From the NCBI GenBank assembly GCA_963667575.2, contig CAXXHY010000025.1, positions 124,001-188,000 on the forward strand: a stretch of 64,000 nucleotides of DNA. Reading direction: 5' to 3'. The translations under genes were made by a program, and so were the position numbers. How positions within the stretch are numbered: the stretch's first letter is position 1; every line of letters starts with the position of its first letter. Shown piece after piece: positions 54,081 through 63,121 of this stretch. This DNA is from G963665495 sp963667575. GTDB lineage: Bacteria > Desulfobacterota > Desulfovibrionia > Desulfovibrionales > Desulfovibrionaceae. The notes beneath the pieces are model-generated. The model searched no databases, was not told where the DNA came from, and saw only the letters and a list, made by a program, of their open reading frames with translations.

Positions 54081-56708
54081 ATGGATCTTTTAAATAGTAT
54101 CATGTCCGGCTACACGCCGATTCTTATCTTCATCTTCCTCTGCTTCGCGGCTTTGTTGATTTTTTTCATCAAACTCTCCCGAAGTCTGGAAGAACTCATC
54201 CGCATCGCACGGTATGACAGGACCGCCCTGATGGATCAGCTGGCCGTCATGCAAAGCTCTCTGCAAGACCTTATCTATTATCAGGCCGATGTTTGCAACA
54301 TTTTGAGAGGTGTCAGCGAGGAAGATACTTCTACCCCTATTGAGGCAAACGATCAACCGTCTTTCCCCACAGAGGGTCCTGAACAGGGACCAGCCTATGC
54401 AGAAGGTACGCAGGCTTCCACTGCAGGGGCTGCTGCTGGCGCCCTTGCGGGAACCGCTGCCGGCCTGGTTGGGGGTACGATTTTATCCGAACAGACCCCC
54501 GGCACGGAAGACAGCGCATTCGGAGATATTCCAGATTTTGCGGACCTGGCCGACGATGCCGATATGATTCTGGATGACGAAATCGCTGAGGAACCCCAGG
54601 ATCTTGATCTGGGCAACGACGACCTCCTTGGTGATTTCGACCTGACTCTGGGCGACACCATGACTCCGGACTCCGGCAACCAGGATGATTACGACGCCAT
54701 GGCTTCTGAAACCATGGAATTCAACGATGAAGACTATGCGCAATATTCCACCGCACTTGCTGAAAAACAGGCCAAGGAAGATTTCAAAATCACACCGGAC
54801 ACCAGCGAATTGGACAAACAGATCGAAGAGCAGGATGATGACATGCTCACTTTCGACCTGGACGATATTCCCGATGAATCCGGTAATGACATTGCCCGTG
54901 AGGTTCCCGGACTAGACCTGTCCAGTGACAGTTTTTCCAAACCGGTGCAGGATGACGGTGAATTTTCGCTGAACCTGGGAGATGCCGGTACCGCCGAGAC
55001 CGATTTCCAGGACCAGATGGTTCTGACGGAAGTCGGGGATATTTCCGATGTCCAGGGCCCCGACATGCTGGATCTTTCCGATGATCCCTGGAAGCCGCAG
55101 GAAGTTTCCGATGTAGAAGAACTGGAACTCTCTCTGGATGACGATGACCTGGAACCGGAATCTGAACTTGAACCGGCTTGGGAACCGCAACCAGAACCGG
55201 AATCTGAACCTGCACTTGATCAAGGCGAACTGGATCAGAGCGAACTGGTGGATCTCACTTTTCATGAAGAACCAGAAGCCCAGGTCACCATCGCAACCAA
55301 TGAAGAAGATGACTCCGTCTACCTGCTGGATGAACCGCTGACCTCCGAGGACGAATCCCCAGCTTCCTTTGACATGCAGGACCTGGACCTGGGAGAAGCC
55401 ATGTCGCCTGCGGCGCCCCTTTCCGAAGATGACGAACTGGACTTCGACCTGACCAATGATACCATCAAGGAAGGTCCTCCTGCGTACGAAACCATAACTG
55501 ACGATGTGCTCAACGGTGATATCGTCATGGACTTTCCCACAGAAGCTACGGACGATACGGGCGAAGAAACTGAAGCAGCGGATGAATTCGATGTCGAACC
55601 TCAACAGATCGACCTTGATTTTCAGCTTGAAGACGAATCCGAATCTGACCAGGGAGCAATTATCCAGCACCCACCGCATGAACAGGAATTCGCCTTGCCC
55701 GGTATTGATGAAGACGTGGATGACGAATATGAGGACGACGAGGATGAGGATGTGATCATGATGGAGGATGACGATGCAGAAGATGACGATCACGACCTCG
55801 ATCAACTCGTGGACAATCTCCTTGATGTGCCCGAAGACGTCTCCCACGATTCCGATACGGAAGACAACGCGGAACTTGAATCCGCTATCATCCTGGATGA
55901 TGACGATGACGACGAACTCGCCGCCACATCTGACGATTCTGTGGCGGAATCCATGGTCCCCCAACCGGACGACGAAGACATGCTCCCGGAAAGTGACTTT
56001 GCTGAAGACGAGCTTGTAGTGGATGCCGATGCGCCCGAGCCTATAGAATTCAGCGATGCAGATGAGGACGACGAACTGGTTCTTGACCTTGACCAGTCCC
56101 CCCTGGCCGAAGCGCCTGAAACGGAATATAGCGAAGCCCCCCAGGAGGGCCTGGACGACGAAGAAATGAGCACTCAGGACATGATGCTTACTCTTGACGA
56201 AACCCTCGAGCTGGACCAGACCGCGGCACAGAAGCAGGATAGCGCCGAAGATGCTTTCGAAGGAACAGACGATCTGCTTACCGACAACGCTTCTTCGCAT
56301 GAATTTCTGCTGGAAGGACTCATGGATCTGCCCGCACATGAGGACGAACACGACTTCTCTTTTTCGGGCGGACAGCCTGAAGACCCCTTCTCAATGCAGG
56401 ATCTGGATATCACCATCCTTGATCAGGACGAGCATGAAGGCATCTCCCTGGACGGCGGGGAAGAAGAGGCGAGTGAAGAGGACATCGTTCTGCCCGACGT
56501 CTCATTCAAGGACATGCAGACCGATGACTCCGCAGGACATGCAGAGAACCTTCTGGAGCTCGAGACCGATGATCTCGTGGATGACGACTCCGATGACCTT
56601 GCTTTGGATCTTTCGGACGAAAAAGCCCCCAATGACTCTGCCGAACCGGATGATCAGACAAAGGGAAAGAAAAGCGCCAATATTCTGGATTTTATTATTG
56701 ACCAATAG
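54081..56708 (+). CDS. Very large acidic membrane-anchored protein
   Basis: About 875 residues from the ATG at 54081. One N-terminal membrane helix (about 12-34: PILIFIFLCFAALLIFFI) is followed by a coiled coil (SLEELIRIARYD; LMDQLAVMQSSLQDLI). The rest, about 800 residues, is nearly all Asp/Glu, Leu, Ser and Thr, with few basic residues and loose repeats such as DLDLGND, LDLDQSP and MQDLDL. It ends with a short basic stretch and ILDFIIDQ. The build recalls FimV-like polar hub proteins (membrane helix plus acidic tail) but lacks LysM. No family was recognised. Asp codons GAC and GAT dominate. Confidence 0.7.
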   Translation: MDLLNSIMSGYTPILIFIFLCFAALLIFFIKLSRSLEELIRIARYDRTALMDQLAVMQSSLQDLIYYQADVCNILRGVSEEDTSTPIEANDQPSFPTEGPEQGPAYAEGTQASTAGAAAGALAGTAAGLVGGTILSEQTPGTEDSAFGDIPDFADLADDADMILDDEIAEEPQDLDLGNDDLLGDFDLTLGDTMTPDSGNQDDYDAMASETMEFNDEDYAQYSTALAEKQAKEDFKITPDTSELDKQIEEQDDDMLTFDLDDIPDESGNDIAREVPGLDLSSDSFSKPVQDDGEFSLNLGDAGTAETDFQDQMVLTEVGDISDVQGPDMLDLSDDPWKPQEVSDVEELELSLDDDDLEPESELEPAWEPQPEPESEPALDQGELDQSELVDLTFHEEPEAQVTIATNEEDDSVYLLDEPLTSEDESPASFDMQDLDLGEAMSPAAPLSEDDELDFDLTNDTIKEGPPAYETITDDVLNGDIVMDFPTEATDDTGEETEAADEFDVEPQQIDLDFQLEDESESDQGAIIQHPPHEQEFALPGIDEDVDDEYEDDEDEDVIMMEDDDAEDDDHDLDQLVDNLLDVPEDVSHDSDTEDNAELESAIILDDDDDDELAATSDDSVAESMVPQPDDEDMLPESDFAEDELVVDADAPEPIEFSDADEDDELVLDLDQSPLAEAPETEYSEAPQEGLDDEEMSTQDMMLTLDETLELDQTAAQKQDSAEDAFEGTDDLLTDNASSHEFLLEGLMDLPAHEDEHDFSFSGGQPEDPFSMQDLDITILDQDEHEGISLDGGEEEASEEDIVLPDVSFKDMQTDDSAGHAENLLELETDDLVDDDSDDLALDLSDEKAPNDSAEPDDQTKGKKSANILDFIIDQ

Positions 56709-56747
56709 CCCCAGATGCTGCCGCATCTGATGGCATCAGAATCCGAC

Positions 56748-56780
56748 AAACCGCCTGTCTCTAACCGGACAGGCGGTTTT
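56748..56780 (+). terminator. Terminator after the acidic protein
   Basis: A 12-base stem (56748-56759 with 56768-56779) with an eight-base loop and a T-rich tail. Confidence 0.85.
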
Positions 56781-57070
56781 CTTATGTCAGGCTGGAGATC
56801 GGAGGGCTTTGCTTGTCATCTGTTCCAGGCTGCCCAGCCTGTTATCCGTAAAAATCATAACCTGGCGCAAAAGAAAGATTTTTTTCTGCGATCATAGTGA
56901 AAGCGCTCTCTTGAAGGCATCTCCCAAAATTCAAGAGCCGCAAAATTTACTGTCAGCACGTAAAACGCGCAATATCATATTTACTAGCTAGATCTAAGAC
57001 ACTATAATATCGACTTTAGTAATAATTATAGACACATAAATAATAACATATTTTTTCTGGGGATACTCAT
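56781..57070. other. AT-rich intergenic region
   Basis: About 290 bases, AT-rich in the last 120. No gene seen. It leads to a Mor-like gene. Confidence 0.45.
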
Positions 57071-57508
57071 ATGACATCGAAAGAAGAAATACGCGCCAGA
57101 CTCCAGAATTTTGAAACTCTCAGCAAAACCATAGACTGGAACCAGGTTCCGGGCAGCCTGCTGGAACTGAAACGTATCGCGGGAGATGCTGCGGCGCTCA
57201 GCCTTGTTTTTACCTACGGCGGCTGCCGTATCTATATGCCGAGTAATATCCGTCCCAATCATCCGCTGGTCGCCATCATGGGAAATCCTGCCTCAAAAGC
57301 TCTGGCAGAGGCCTATGGAGGAAGCCGGATCAATATCCCCAAAAAGGACACCATTATGCGCCAACTGCGGATCAAAGATATTCAATGCGACCACAACAAT
57401 GGTGCAAGCATTGATTTTCTCGCAAGAAAGCACAACCTGAGCCGACGCAGGGTGCAACAGCTGCTCGCCCAATCACGCAATGGCCGCGATCGCATGACTG
57501 CTGAATAG
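57071..57508 (+). CDS. Mor-like DNA-binding protein
   Basis: 145 residues. Two GG-R-I-x-x-P units (GGCRIYMPSNI and GGSRINIPKKDTI) and a C-terminal helix-turn-helix (IDFLARKHNLSRRRVQQLL) match the pattern of phage Mu Mor-type activators, in which a Gly-Gly turn precedes the DNA-binding helices. Mor family members usually sit in prophages or as stray domesticated genes. No phage genes are near. It may regulate nagZ, which is convergent, or act elsewhere. Assignment is by motif only. Confidence 0.62.
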   Translation: MTSKEEIRARLQNFETLSKTIDWNQVPGSLLELKRIAGDAAALSLVFTYGGCRIYMPSNIRPNHPLVAIMGNPASKALAEAYGGSRINIPKKDTIMRQLRIKDIQCDHNNGASIDFLARKHNLSRRRVQQLLAQSRNGRDRMTAE

Positions 57509-57571
57509 GTTCCTGTTATCGGCTCAGTAGAATATACCAGACATCATGCGCGGCTGCTGCCCCCGAGCGTT

Positions 57572-58711
57572 TCAGGGTCTGAGGGATTGTTTGAGAGCCA
57601 TGATACGCGCAAAGGATTCATCAATACGCGAACGGGGAATTTCTCCGCTGTCCACCATGTTTTTGACCATGGCGGCAACCTTCCTGGGGATGTCCGGATC
57701 GTAGCTCAAATTGTTTCCGAACAGCAGGATGTCCACCCCGGCATTGATGGCCAGACGGACAGTTTCCTGCAGGCCATAATACCCAGAAACGGCCTTCATC
57801 TGCAGATCATCCGAAACAACCACACCGTCAAATCCCAGCTGCCCGCGCAGTACCCCGGTGATGACCTTGCGAGACAAGGTCGCCGGATAATCAGGATCCA
57901 GTTTCGCATTGAAAATATGCGCCGTCATGATCATCGAACAGGCCCGCTGACTGATCAGCCGACGGTACGGCTCGAGTTCCAGAGGGGTCCAGGTGTCCGT
58001 GACATCGGCCATGCCGGCATGCGAATCGTTCCAGGCACTGCCATGTCCGGGGAAATGTTTCAGGCAGGCAAGCACTCCCCGGCTTTCCTCCCCGCGGATG
58101 AAAGCGGCAGCCTGAATGGCAACCTGTCCGGCGTCGTTGGAAAAGCTCCTTCCCAGTTTGCCGATCACAGGATTGTCCGGGTTGACATTGACGTCCACCA
58201 CAGGGGCGAAATTCAGATTGAACCCCAGCGAATGCAACAGTTCACCTATTTGTGCGCCAACCTGTTGCGTATAGCCTGGATCGTTGCGTTTCCCCAGTTC
58301 TGCTGCTGATGGAAATGTGGGGAACCCGTATTTCGACTTGAGCCGGGCCACCTTGCCCCCTTCCTGATCCACAGCCACCAGCAGAGGAATTTCCGCGGCG
58401 GAAGAAAGTCCGTGAATCAGCGCGCTCACCTGTTTTTTATTTTTGATATTCCGTCCGGATTGTTTCTTCACCATGTCGTAGTCAAACAAAATCACACCGC
58501 CTACACGTCCGTTGCGAATATCATCCACTATCTGCCCCGTGGGCTGCAATCCTCGAAATCCCACCAGAAGCATCTGACCAATCTTGCTTTCCAGCGGAAT
58601 ATCCTTTTGCACTGCGTCGGCAGGCAGACATACGCATAACAGACTGCACAACAGCCCCAACAGGCCCACTGAAATCTTTTTTACAGAACAGATTCGAAAA
58701 CAATCATGCAT
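57572..58711 (-). CDS. nagZ: Secreted beta-N-acetylhexosaminidase, GH3 family
   Basis: 379 residues with a signal peptide (hydrophobic ISVGLLGLLCSLLCVCL, end near ADA). GH3 motifs are present: KIGQMLLVGFRG, VDQEGGKVARL (acid/base loop region), KHFPGHGSAWNDSHAG and VVSDDLQMKAV with the nucleophilic Asp. NagZ removes N-acetylglucosamine from peptidoglycan fragments. E. coli NagZ is cytosolic, so the signal peptide implies a periplasmic form here. It is divergent from the nucleoside transporter gene. Confidence 0.9.
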   Translation of the reverse strand: MHDCFRICSVKKISVGLLGLLCSLLCVCLPADAVQKDIPLESKIGQMLLVGFRGLQPTGQIVDDIRNGRVGGVILFDYDMVKKQSGRNIKNKKQVSALIHGLSSAAEIPLLVAVDQEGGKVARLKSKYGFPTFPSAAELGKRNDPGYTQQVGAQIGELLHSLGFNLNFAPVVDVNVNPDNPVIGKLGRSFSNDAGQVAIQAAAFIRGEESRGVLACLKHFPGHGSAWNDSHAGMADVTDTWTPLELEPYRRLISQRACSMIMTAHIFNAKLDPDYPATLSRKVITGVLRGQLGFDGVVVSDDLQMKAVSGYYGLQETVRLAINAGVDILLFGNNLSYDPDIPRKVAAMVKNMVDSGEIPRSRIDESFARIMALKQSLRP

Positions 58712-58785
58712 ACTGTACTCATTCTTGTGGTAAGATATTGAAATTCTCTTGCAATCACTTGCATTGCCTTGCTTTTTTCAGATAC

Positions 58786-58805
58786 GCATAGTACCGATAC
58801 TATGC
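58786..58805. promoter_or_regulatory. Perfect palindrome between nagZ and nupC
   Basis: GCATAGTA (58786-58793), four bases CCGA, then TACTATGC (58798-58805). It lies in the shared 170-base control region, 78 bases before the nupC start, and has no T run, so it reads as an operator for a dimeric regulator rather than a terminator. Confidence 0.5.
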
Positions 58806-58882
58806 TTGCCTCTTGTACTCAGTTTTCATGAAAAAGTCATGATTATTTTCATTAACCTGCGCCAAGCGCATTCGGAGCATCC

Positions 58883-60130
58883 ATGCCGCAAATGCAAAGC
58901 CTCCTGGGATTTGTTTTTTTAATTTTCCTGGCCTGGTTATGTAGTGAAAATCGCAGACGAATGAACCCCAGAATCCTGATCAGCGGCATTCTGTTGCAGT
59001 TCGCACTGGCGGTAGTCTTTCTCAAAATTCCTTTTTTCCAGAATCTGTTTTTCAAGCTGAACTACCTGACGCTGCTGCTCGAAAAGGGAACCACGGCCGG
59101 CTGCAGTTTTGTCTTCGGATACCTGGGCGGCGCGACACCTCCTTTTGAAACCACCAACCCGGCGGAAAGCTTTATTCTGGCGTTCCGTGCGCTGCCCATT
59201 CTGCTGCTGGTCAGCGCCCTGTCCGCATTGTTGTTCTACTGGCGTATTCTGCCATTCATCGTACGCATGTTTTCCCTGCTGCTGCAACGTACGATGGGCA
59301 TCGGCGGCGCCCTCGGCGTGGGAACCGGAGCCAATATTTTCGTCGGCATGATCGAAGCGCCCTTGTTCATCCGCCCCTATTTCAAGGATCTGACCAGAAG
59401 CGAACTCTTCACCCTGATGACCACGGGCATGGCAACCATTGCCGGAACCATGCTCGCATTGTACGCAAGTATTCTGCGCCCTGTCATTCCGGATTCCCTG
59501 GGACAGATCCTCAGCGCTTCCATCATCAGCGTACCTGCCTCCATCCTGCTGGCCCAAATAATGATTCCGGAAACCCAGGAACAGACTTCCGGCGAAGTCC
59601 TGCCTCCCGAAGAAGCCAACGGCACCATGGATGCCATTGCCAGGGGCACGGTGCAAGGCGTGCAGATGCTCCTGCCCATCGTGGGCATGCTCATAGTGCT
59701 GGTGGGACTGGTCTCCATAGCCAATCAGCTTTTGGGCTTTCTTCCGGACATTGCAGGCGCGCCGGTCACACTGCAGCGTATGCTGGGCTATGTCATGGCA
59801 CCCGTGGTCTGGCTCATCGGCATCCCCTGGAGTGAAGCCACCACGGCAGGCATGCTCATGGGCACAAAAATCATCCTCAACGAACTCATCGCTTATATCG
59901 ACCTGGCCAAACTTCCCGCGCACGCGCTCTCTCCCAGAAGTCAGCTGATCATGACCTATGCCCTGTGTGGATTTGCCAATCTGGGCAGTCTCGGGATCAT
60001 GATCGGCGGCATGGGGGCCATGGCTCCCGAACGCCGGACCGAGGTCGCCGCACTGGGTATGCGCTCCATCATGGCCGGAGCCATGGCCACTTGCATGACA
60101 GGTGCCGTCATCGGCGTTTTGACCTGGTAA
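58883..60130 (+). CDS. nupC: Concentrative nucleoside transporter
   Basis: 415 residues with about ten hydrophobic helices. The CNT family signature is visible: FVFGYLGG near 75, GTGANIFVGMIEAPLFIRPY, then MTTGMATIAGTMLALYAS and, late, ALCGFANLGSLGIMIGGMGAMAPERR. CNT proteins import nucleosides with Na+ or H+. It is convergent with apt-mtnP, so nucleosides brought in could feed the salvage enzymes. The start is at an ATG with GCGCATTCGGAGC upstream. Confidence 0.93.
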   Translation: MPQMQSLLGFVFLIFLAWLCSENRRRMNPRILISGILLQFALAVVFLKIPFFQNLFFKLNYLTLLLEKGTTAGCSFVFGYLGGATPPFETTNPAESFILAFRALPILLLVSALSALLFYWRILPFIVRMFSLLLQRTMGIGGALGVGTGANIFVGMIEAPLFIRPYFKDLTRSELFTLMTTGMATIAGTMLALYASILRPVIPDSLGQILSASIISVPASILLAQIMIPETQEQTSGEVLPPEEANGTMDAIARGTVQGVQMLLPIVGMLIVLVGLVSIANQLLGFLPDIAGAPVTLQRMLGYVMAPVVWLIGIPWSEATTAGMLMGTKIILNELIAYIDLAKLPAHALSPRSQLIMTYALCGFANLGSLGIMIGGMGAMAPERRTEVAALGMRSIMAGAMATCMTGAVIGVLTW

Positions 60131-60170
60131 AAAAAAAATGCGCATTGCCGGCAAAACCGACAATGCGCAT
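60129..60170 (-). terminator. Terminator for the apt-mtnP operon
   Basis: A ten-base perfect stem (60138-60147 with 60161-60170) followed on the minus strand by ten T residues. The A run overlaps the last bases of the convergent transporter gene. Confidence 0.9.
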
Positions 60171-60193
60171 ACAAACTGTACTGATGAAGCGTA

Positions 60194-60940
60194 TTACATT
60201 CGACCGATCACGTCGATCAGCACTCCAGTGACCTTCTCGGCGTTTTCCTGAAAAATTCGCAGGACTTCTTCCCAGGAAACAGGATCTTCATCGTCCTTCC
60301 AGCAGTCATAATCAGTGGACATGGCAATGGACGCGTACGGTATGCCGGCCTCATTGGCCAGAATGGCTTCCGGCGCGGTGCTCATATTGATGACATCCGC
60401 TCCCCAGGCGCGAAACATATGCGATTCGGCCTTGGTGGAAAAACGGGCCCCTTCAATGGTCACAACTGTACCTGCTGGATGAAACGAATACCCGAATTTC
60501 TCGCAGGAACCGATGAATAACTTTCTCAAATCCGCGTCAAAAGGCTCGGCCATGGGCGTATGAGCGGGCGTATGGGGTTCGAAACTGTCAAAAAAGCTGA
60601 CAACGCGACGCCTGGTAAAATCAATGAACTGATCCAGAACCACCAGATGGCCGCGGCCGATTTCCTCACGCAGGGATCCCACAGCCGTGGTTGCGAGGAT
60701 ATGCGTACAGCCGGCATCCTTCAAAGCCATGATATTGGCCCGGTTGTTCACATAGGTGGGAGGAATGGTGTGCTCCCGTCCGTGCCGGGCCAGAATGCAG
60801 ACATCCTTTCCGGCAATCCGCCCCTGCTTGAGCGGAGCGCTGGGAGCGCCATAGGCCGTGTCCACCACAACATCCTGGGGACTTTCCAGAATATCCGGAT
60901 CATCCAGTCCGCTTCCCCCGATAATGCCGATTTTGACCAT
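60194..60940 (-). CDS. mtnP: 5'-methylthioadenosine phosphorylase
   Basis: 248 residues from the ATG at 60940, preceded by AAGGAAG. PNP/MTAP signatures: IGIIGGSGLDDP, RHGREHTIPPTYVNNRANI, GAGRGHLVV-like VLDQFIDFT and TIEGARFSTKAESHMFRAWGAD. It splits methylthioadenosine to adenine and methylthioribose-1-phosphate. MTA is a by-product of polyamine and other SAM reactions. The adenine is then salvaged by apt, the gene directly upstream in the same operon. A plain purine nucleoside phosphorylase is the alternative, but the STAPEAILANEAG region favours MTAP. Confidence 0.9.
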   Translation of the reverse strand: MVKIGIIGGSGLDDPDILESPQDVVVDTAYGAPSAPLKQGRIAGKDVCILARHGREHTIPPTYVNNRANIMALKDAGCTHILATTAVGSLREEIGRGHLVVLDQFIDFTRRRVVSFFDSFEPHTPAHTPMAEPFDADLRKLFIGSCEKFGYSFHPAGTVVTIEGARFSTKAESHMFRAWGADVINMSTAPEAILANEAGIPYASIAMSTDYDCWKDDEDPVSWEEVLRIFQENAEKVTGVLIDVIGRM

Positions 60941-60982
60941 GAGATTGCTTCCTTGTGCAGCCGCCAAAGCGGCATGATATGA

Positions 60983-61492
60983 TTACAGTTGCAGGAGATA
61001 CTCGTACGGAATGTCCTGAAGCTTGGCCTTGCCTTCCAGAAAAGCGAGTTCAATGACAAATCCAAGCCCTGCCACAGTGCCTCCGGCAGTATTCACCAGA
61101 TCGATCATGGCCCCGCAGGTGCCGCCCGTGGCCAGCAGATCGTCGATAATCAGAACCTTTTCGCCAGGAGCGACCGCATCCGTATGCATGCACAGAGAAT
61201 CCGTACCGTATTCAAGTTCATAGGAGCAGGAAATAGTTTTATAAGGCAGCTTGCCCGGCTTGCGTACGGGAACAAAGCCCATTCCCATTTTGTAGGCCAA
61301 CGGAGCACCAAAAATGAATCCTCTGGCCTCGGCAGCGAGAATTTTGGTGGCACCGCATCCTTCAAACCGCTCGGCCAGGGCATCTATGGTATGACGGAAG
61401 GCCTCGGCGCTCGCCAGAAGCGGCGTAATATCAAAAAACACGATACCGGGTTTGAAGTCTTCGATGTCCCGAATAAACTGCCTTAAATCCAT
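60983..61492 (-). CDS. apt: Adenine phosphoribosyltransferase
   Basis: 169 residues. The phosphoribosyl pyrophosphate loop VLIIDDLLATGGT and the start DIEDFKPGIVFFDITPLL are typical Apt. Adenine and PRPP are made into AMP. RBS AGGAGG lies close to the ATG. It is followed by mtnP after 42 bases, giving a two-enzyme adenine recycling operon. Confidence 0.95.
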   Translation of the reverse strand: MDLRQFIRDIEDFKPGIVFFDITPLLASAEAFRHTIDALAERFEGCGATKILAAEARGFIFGAPLAYKMGMGFVPVRKPGKLPYKTISCSYELEYGTDSLCMHTDAVAPGEKVLIIDDLLATGGTCGAMIDLVNTAGGTVAGLGFVIELAFLEGKAKLQDIPYEYLLQL

Positions 61493-61760
61493 ATGATCCT
61501 CCTGTTCACGAAAAACTGTCGAGTTTTGAGGGTTGTCATTTCAGCCAAGATAGAGCCTGCCAATTATAACACGCTTACATCATTGAATTGCTTTTTCAAT
61601 AGCAGCGTCAGATATAAAACCTCCCCCCAAAAATGTCAAAAAAGACCTTTTTTTGGCGCACTTCAGCCATGGCTTTCCACGCAATGAAAACTATTGTATT
61701 CTTCTGAAACCTGTACCTCCTGTCTCGGGCAGGCATAACTCCATTTTTTGAAAATTCTTA
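61493..61760. other. Intergenic region upstream of the tRNA
   Basis: About 270 bases with no gene. It should hold the apt promoter on minus. No clear boxes assigned. Confidence 0.4.
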
Positions 61761-61789
61761 TTGACAGGCGCGAAGGGTTAAATTAAAAA
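61761..61789 (+). promoter_or_regulatory. Predicted promoter of tRNA-Met
   Basis: TTGACA (61761-61766), a 17-base spacer and TAAAAA (61784-61789), 28 bases before the tRNA. Confidence 0.7.
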
Positions 61790-61817
61790 GTGATGTTTCA
61801 CTAGTTAAACAGCTATC

Positions 61818-61893
61818 GGGCCCATAGCTCAGTTGGCAGAGCCTCCGGCTCATAACCGGCAGGTCCCAGGTTCGAATCCTGGTGGGCCCACCA
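61818..61893 (+). tRNA. tRNA-Met (CAT)
   Basis: 76 bases including an encoded CCA. The seven-pair acceptor stem GGGCCCA/TGGGCCC, four-pair D stem, anticodon loop CTCATAA with CAT, and T stem-loop CCAGG-TTCGAAT-CCTGG all fold. The first anticodon-stem pair (T-C) is mismatched. CAT anticodons also occur in initiator and isoleucine-2 tRNAs. This one lacks the initiator-type C-A first-pair mismatch, so elongator Met is the likely assignment. Confidence 0.9.
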
Positions 61894-61970
61894 CAAAGGA
61901 TGTACCTTGCTGGGCGGAAAAAAATCCACTCCACTGCCGTGTATCGATAACGGCGCAACTTCGTGCACCG

Positions 61971-62012
61971 GGCGCTTTTCTTGCAAGCTGATACAAGGAA
62001 GGCGCCTTTTTT
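61971..62012 (+). terminator. Terminator after tRNA-Met
   Basis: A 12-base stem with two G-T pairs (61971-61982 with 61995-62006), then six T residues. It ends eight bases before the NIF3 start codon. Confidence 0.7.
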
Positions 62013-62019
62013 ATTTAAA

Positions 62020-63033
62020 ATGAATATAGACAATCTCATCAATCGAATCGAGCACACGGCTCCCCTGCGTGGAGCCGCCTCCTGGGACAAAAGCGGCGTG
62101 CAGATTGCGGGGCGTCTCAAGGATGTCAAAAAGGTCGCCCTGATGCTGGATCCGCTGCCCGCAATGATTGCAGCGGCCCTGGACTGGGGAGCGGACTTTA
62201 TCCTCTCGCACCACCCGTTGACCATGGAACCGCGGTTTCTGGATCGCCCCGGCGGTTACAACGACATCGCCCGCATGGTGCTGTCGCGGGATGCATGGCT
62301 TTACGCTGCCCATACGTCCCTGGATGCGCAACTGTCCGGACCGGCGGCCTGGTTTGTACGGGAACTGGGAGTGGCAAACTTTGCATCGCTGGAGCCCACT
62401 TGTACGGCGCCGGCTCATCGTCTGCTTTTTCCCATGCCCGGTTCTGCGGATGAATACATCGAAAAATGGTCCACTCTGTCCGGCGTACTGCAGACGCCCA
62501 GCATAGACTCCGGCCAGATAGCCATATGCTGCGAAGAACACGCATTGCAGTCCATAATGGCCGCGGTACATGAGGATCTGAGAAACGAGTCTCAGGAGTT
62601 GTTTTTCACCATCCAGGAAACATACCTGCCGGCCAGCGAACTGGGTATCGGACAGGTCGGTAAACTTCCCAGGCCGTTGCCCTGGAAAGACTTCATGACC
62701 CGGCTTTGCGAACTCATTCCCCGAGCTTTTGTCACCGTCGCAGGAGAAGAACCTGCAACCGTGACTACGGTCGCCTGTTGTCCGGGATCCGGCGCCAGTC
62801 TGGCGGGCAAGGCCGCAGCCATGGGCGCCCAGGTGCTCGTCACCGGCGACATCAAACACCACCTGGCCCTCACTCCACCGCTTTGCATCATTGACGTCGG
62901 CCACTTTTCCCTGGAAGAAGAAATGATGCGCAGATTCTCGCTGTTGCTGGCCGAGGATCCGGAACTGCAGGGGACGGAGATACAATTTTTTCCAGGGCAG
63001 GATCCCTTGCGTCTTGCCGTAACCGATAAGTAG
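62020..63033 (+). CDS. NIF3-family dinuclear-metal protein
   Basis: 337 residues. The N-terminal and C-terminal NIF3 halves show SGVQIAGR, ADFILSHHPLT (His pair for metals), AAHTSLDAQLSG, and at the end GASLAGKAAAMGAQVLVTGDIKHH and IDVGHFSLEE. The inserted middle part (about 130-220) is typical of longer members. Its activity is unsettled; GTP cyclohydrolase-like and nucleotide-quality roles have been proposed. The ATG at 62020 has only a distant AAGGAAGG, which is part of the tRNA terminator stem. Confidence 0.88.
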   Translation: MNIDNLINRIEHTAPLRGAASWDKSGVQIAGRLKDVKKVALMLDPLPAMIAAALDWGADFILSHHPLTMEPRFLDRPGGYNDIARMVLSRDAWLYAAHTSLDAQLSGPAAWFVRELGVANFASLEPTCTAPAHRLLFPMPGSADEYIEKWSTLSGVLQTPSIDSGQIAICCEEHALQSIMAAVHEDLRNESQELFFTIQETYLPASELGIGQVGKLPRPLPWKDFMTRLCELIPRAFVTVAGEEPATVTTVACCPGSGASLAGKAAAMGAQVLVTGDIKHHLALTPPLCIIDVGHFSLEEEMMRRFSLLLAEDPELQGTEIQFFPGQDPLRLAVTDK

Positions 63034-63121
63034 GCGATGTGCTTTCGTCCATGGGTCACCTTCACCGACCATAAGCCGATGCGAACACATATGCTTTAAA
63101 TACCTTAGGAGGGGAGCTAAA

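Noticed and set aside
54912..56351. Long minus-strand frame opposite the acidic protein
   Set aside because: Asp/Glu codons read in antisense give Val, Ile and Phe runs; the product looks like nonsense hydrophobic text.
61818..61893. tRNA-Met as a phage attachment site
   Set aside because: No integrase or 3'-end repeat was seen nearby; the following terminator and NIF3 gene are ordinary chromosome.
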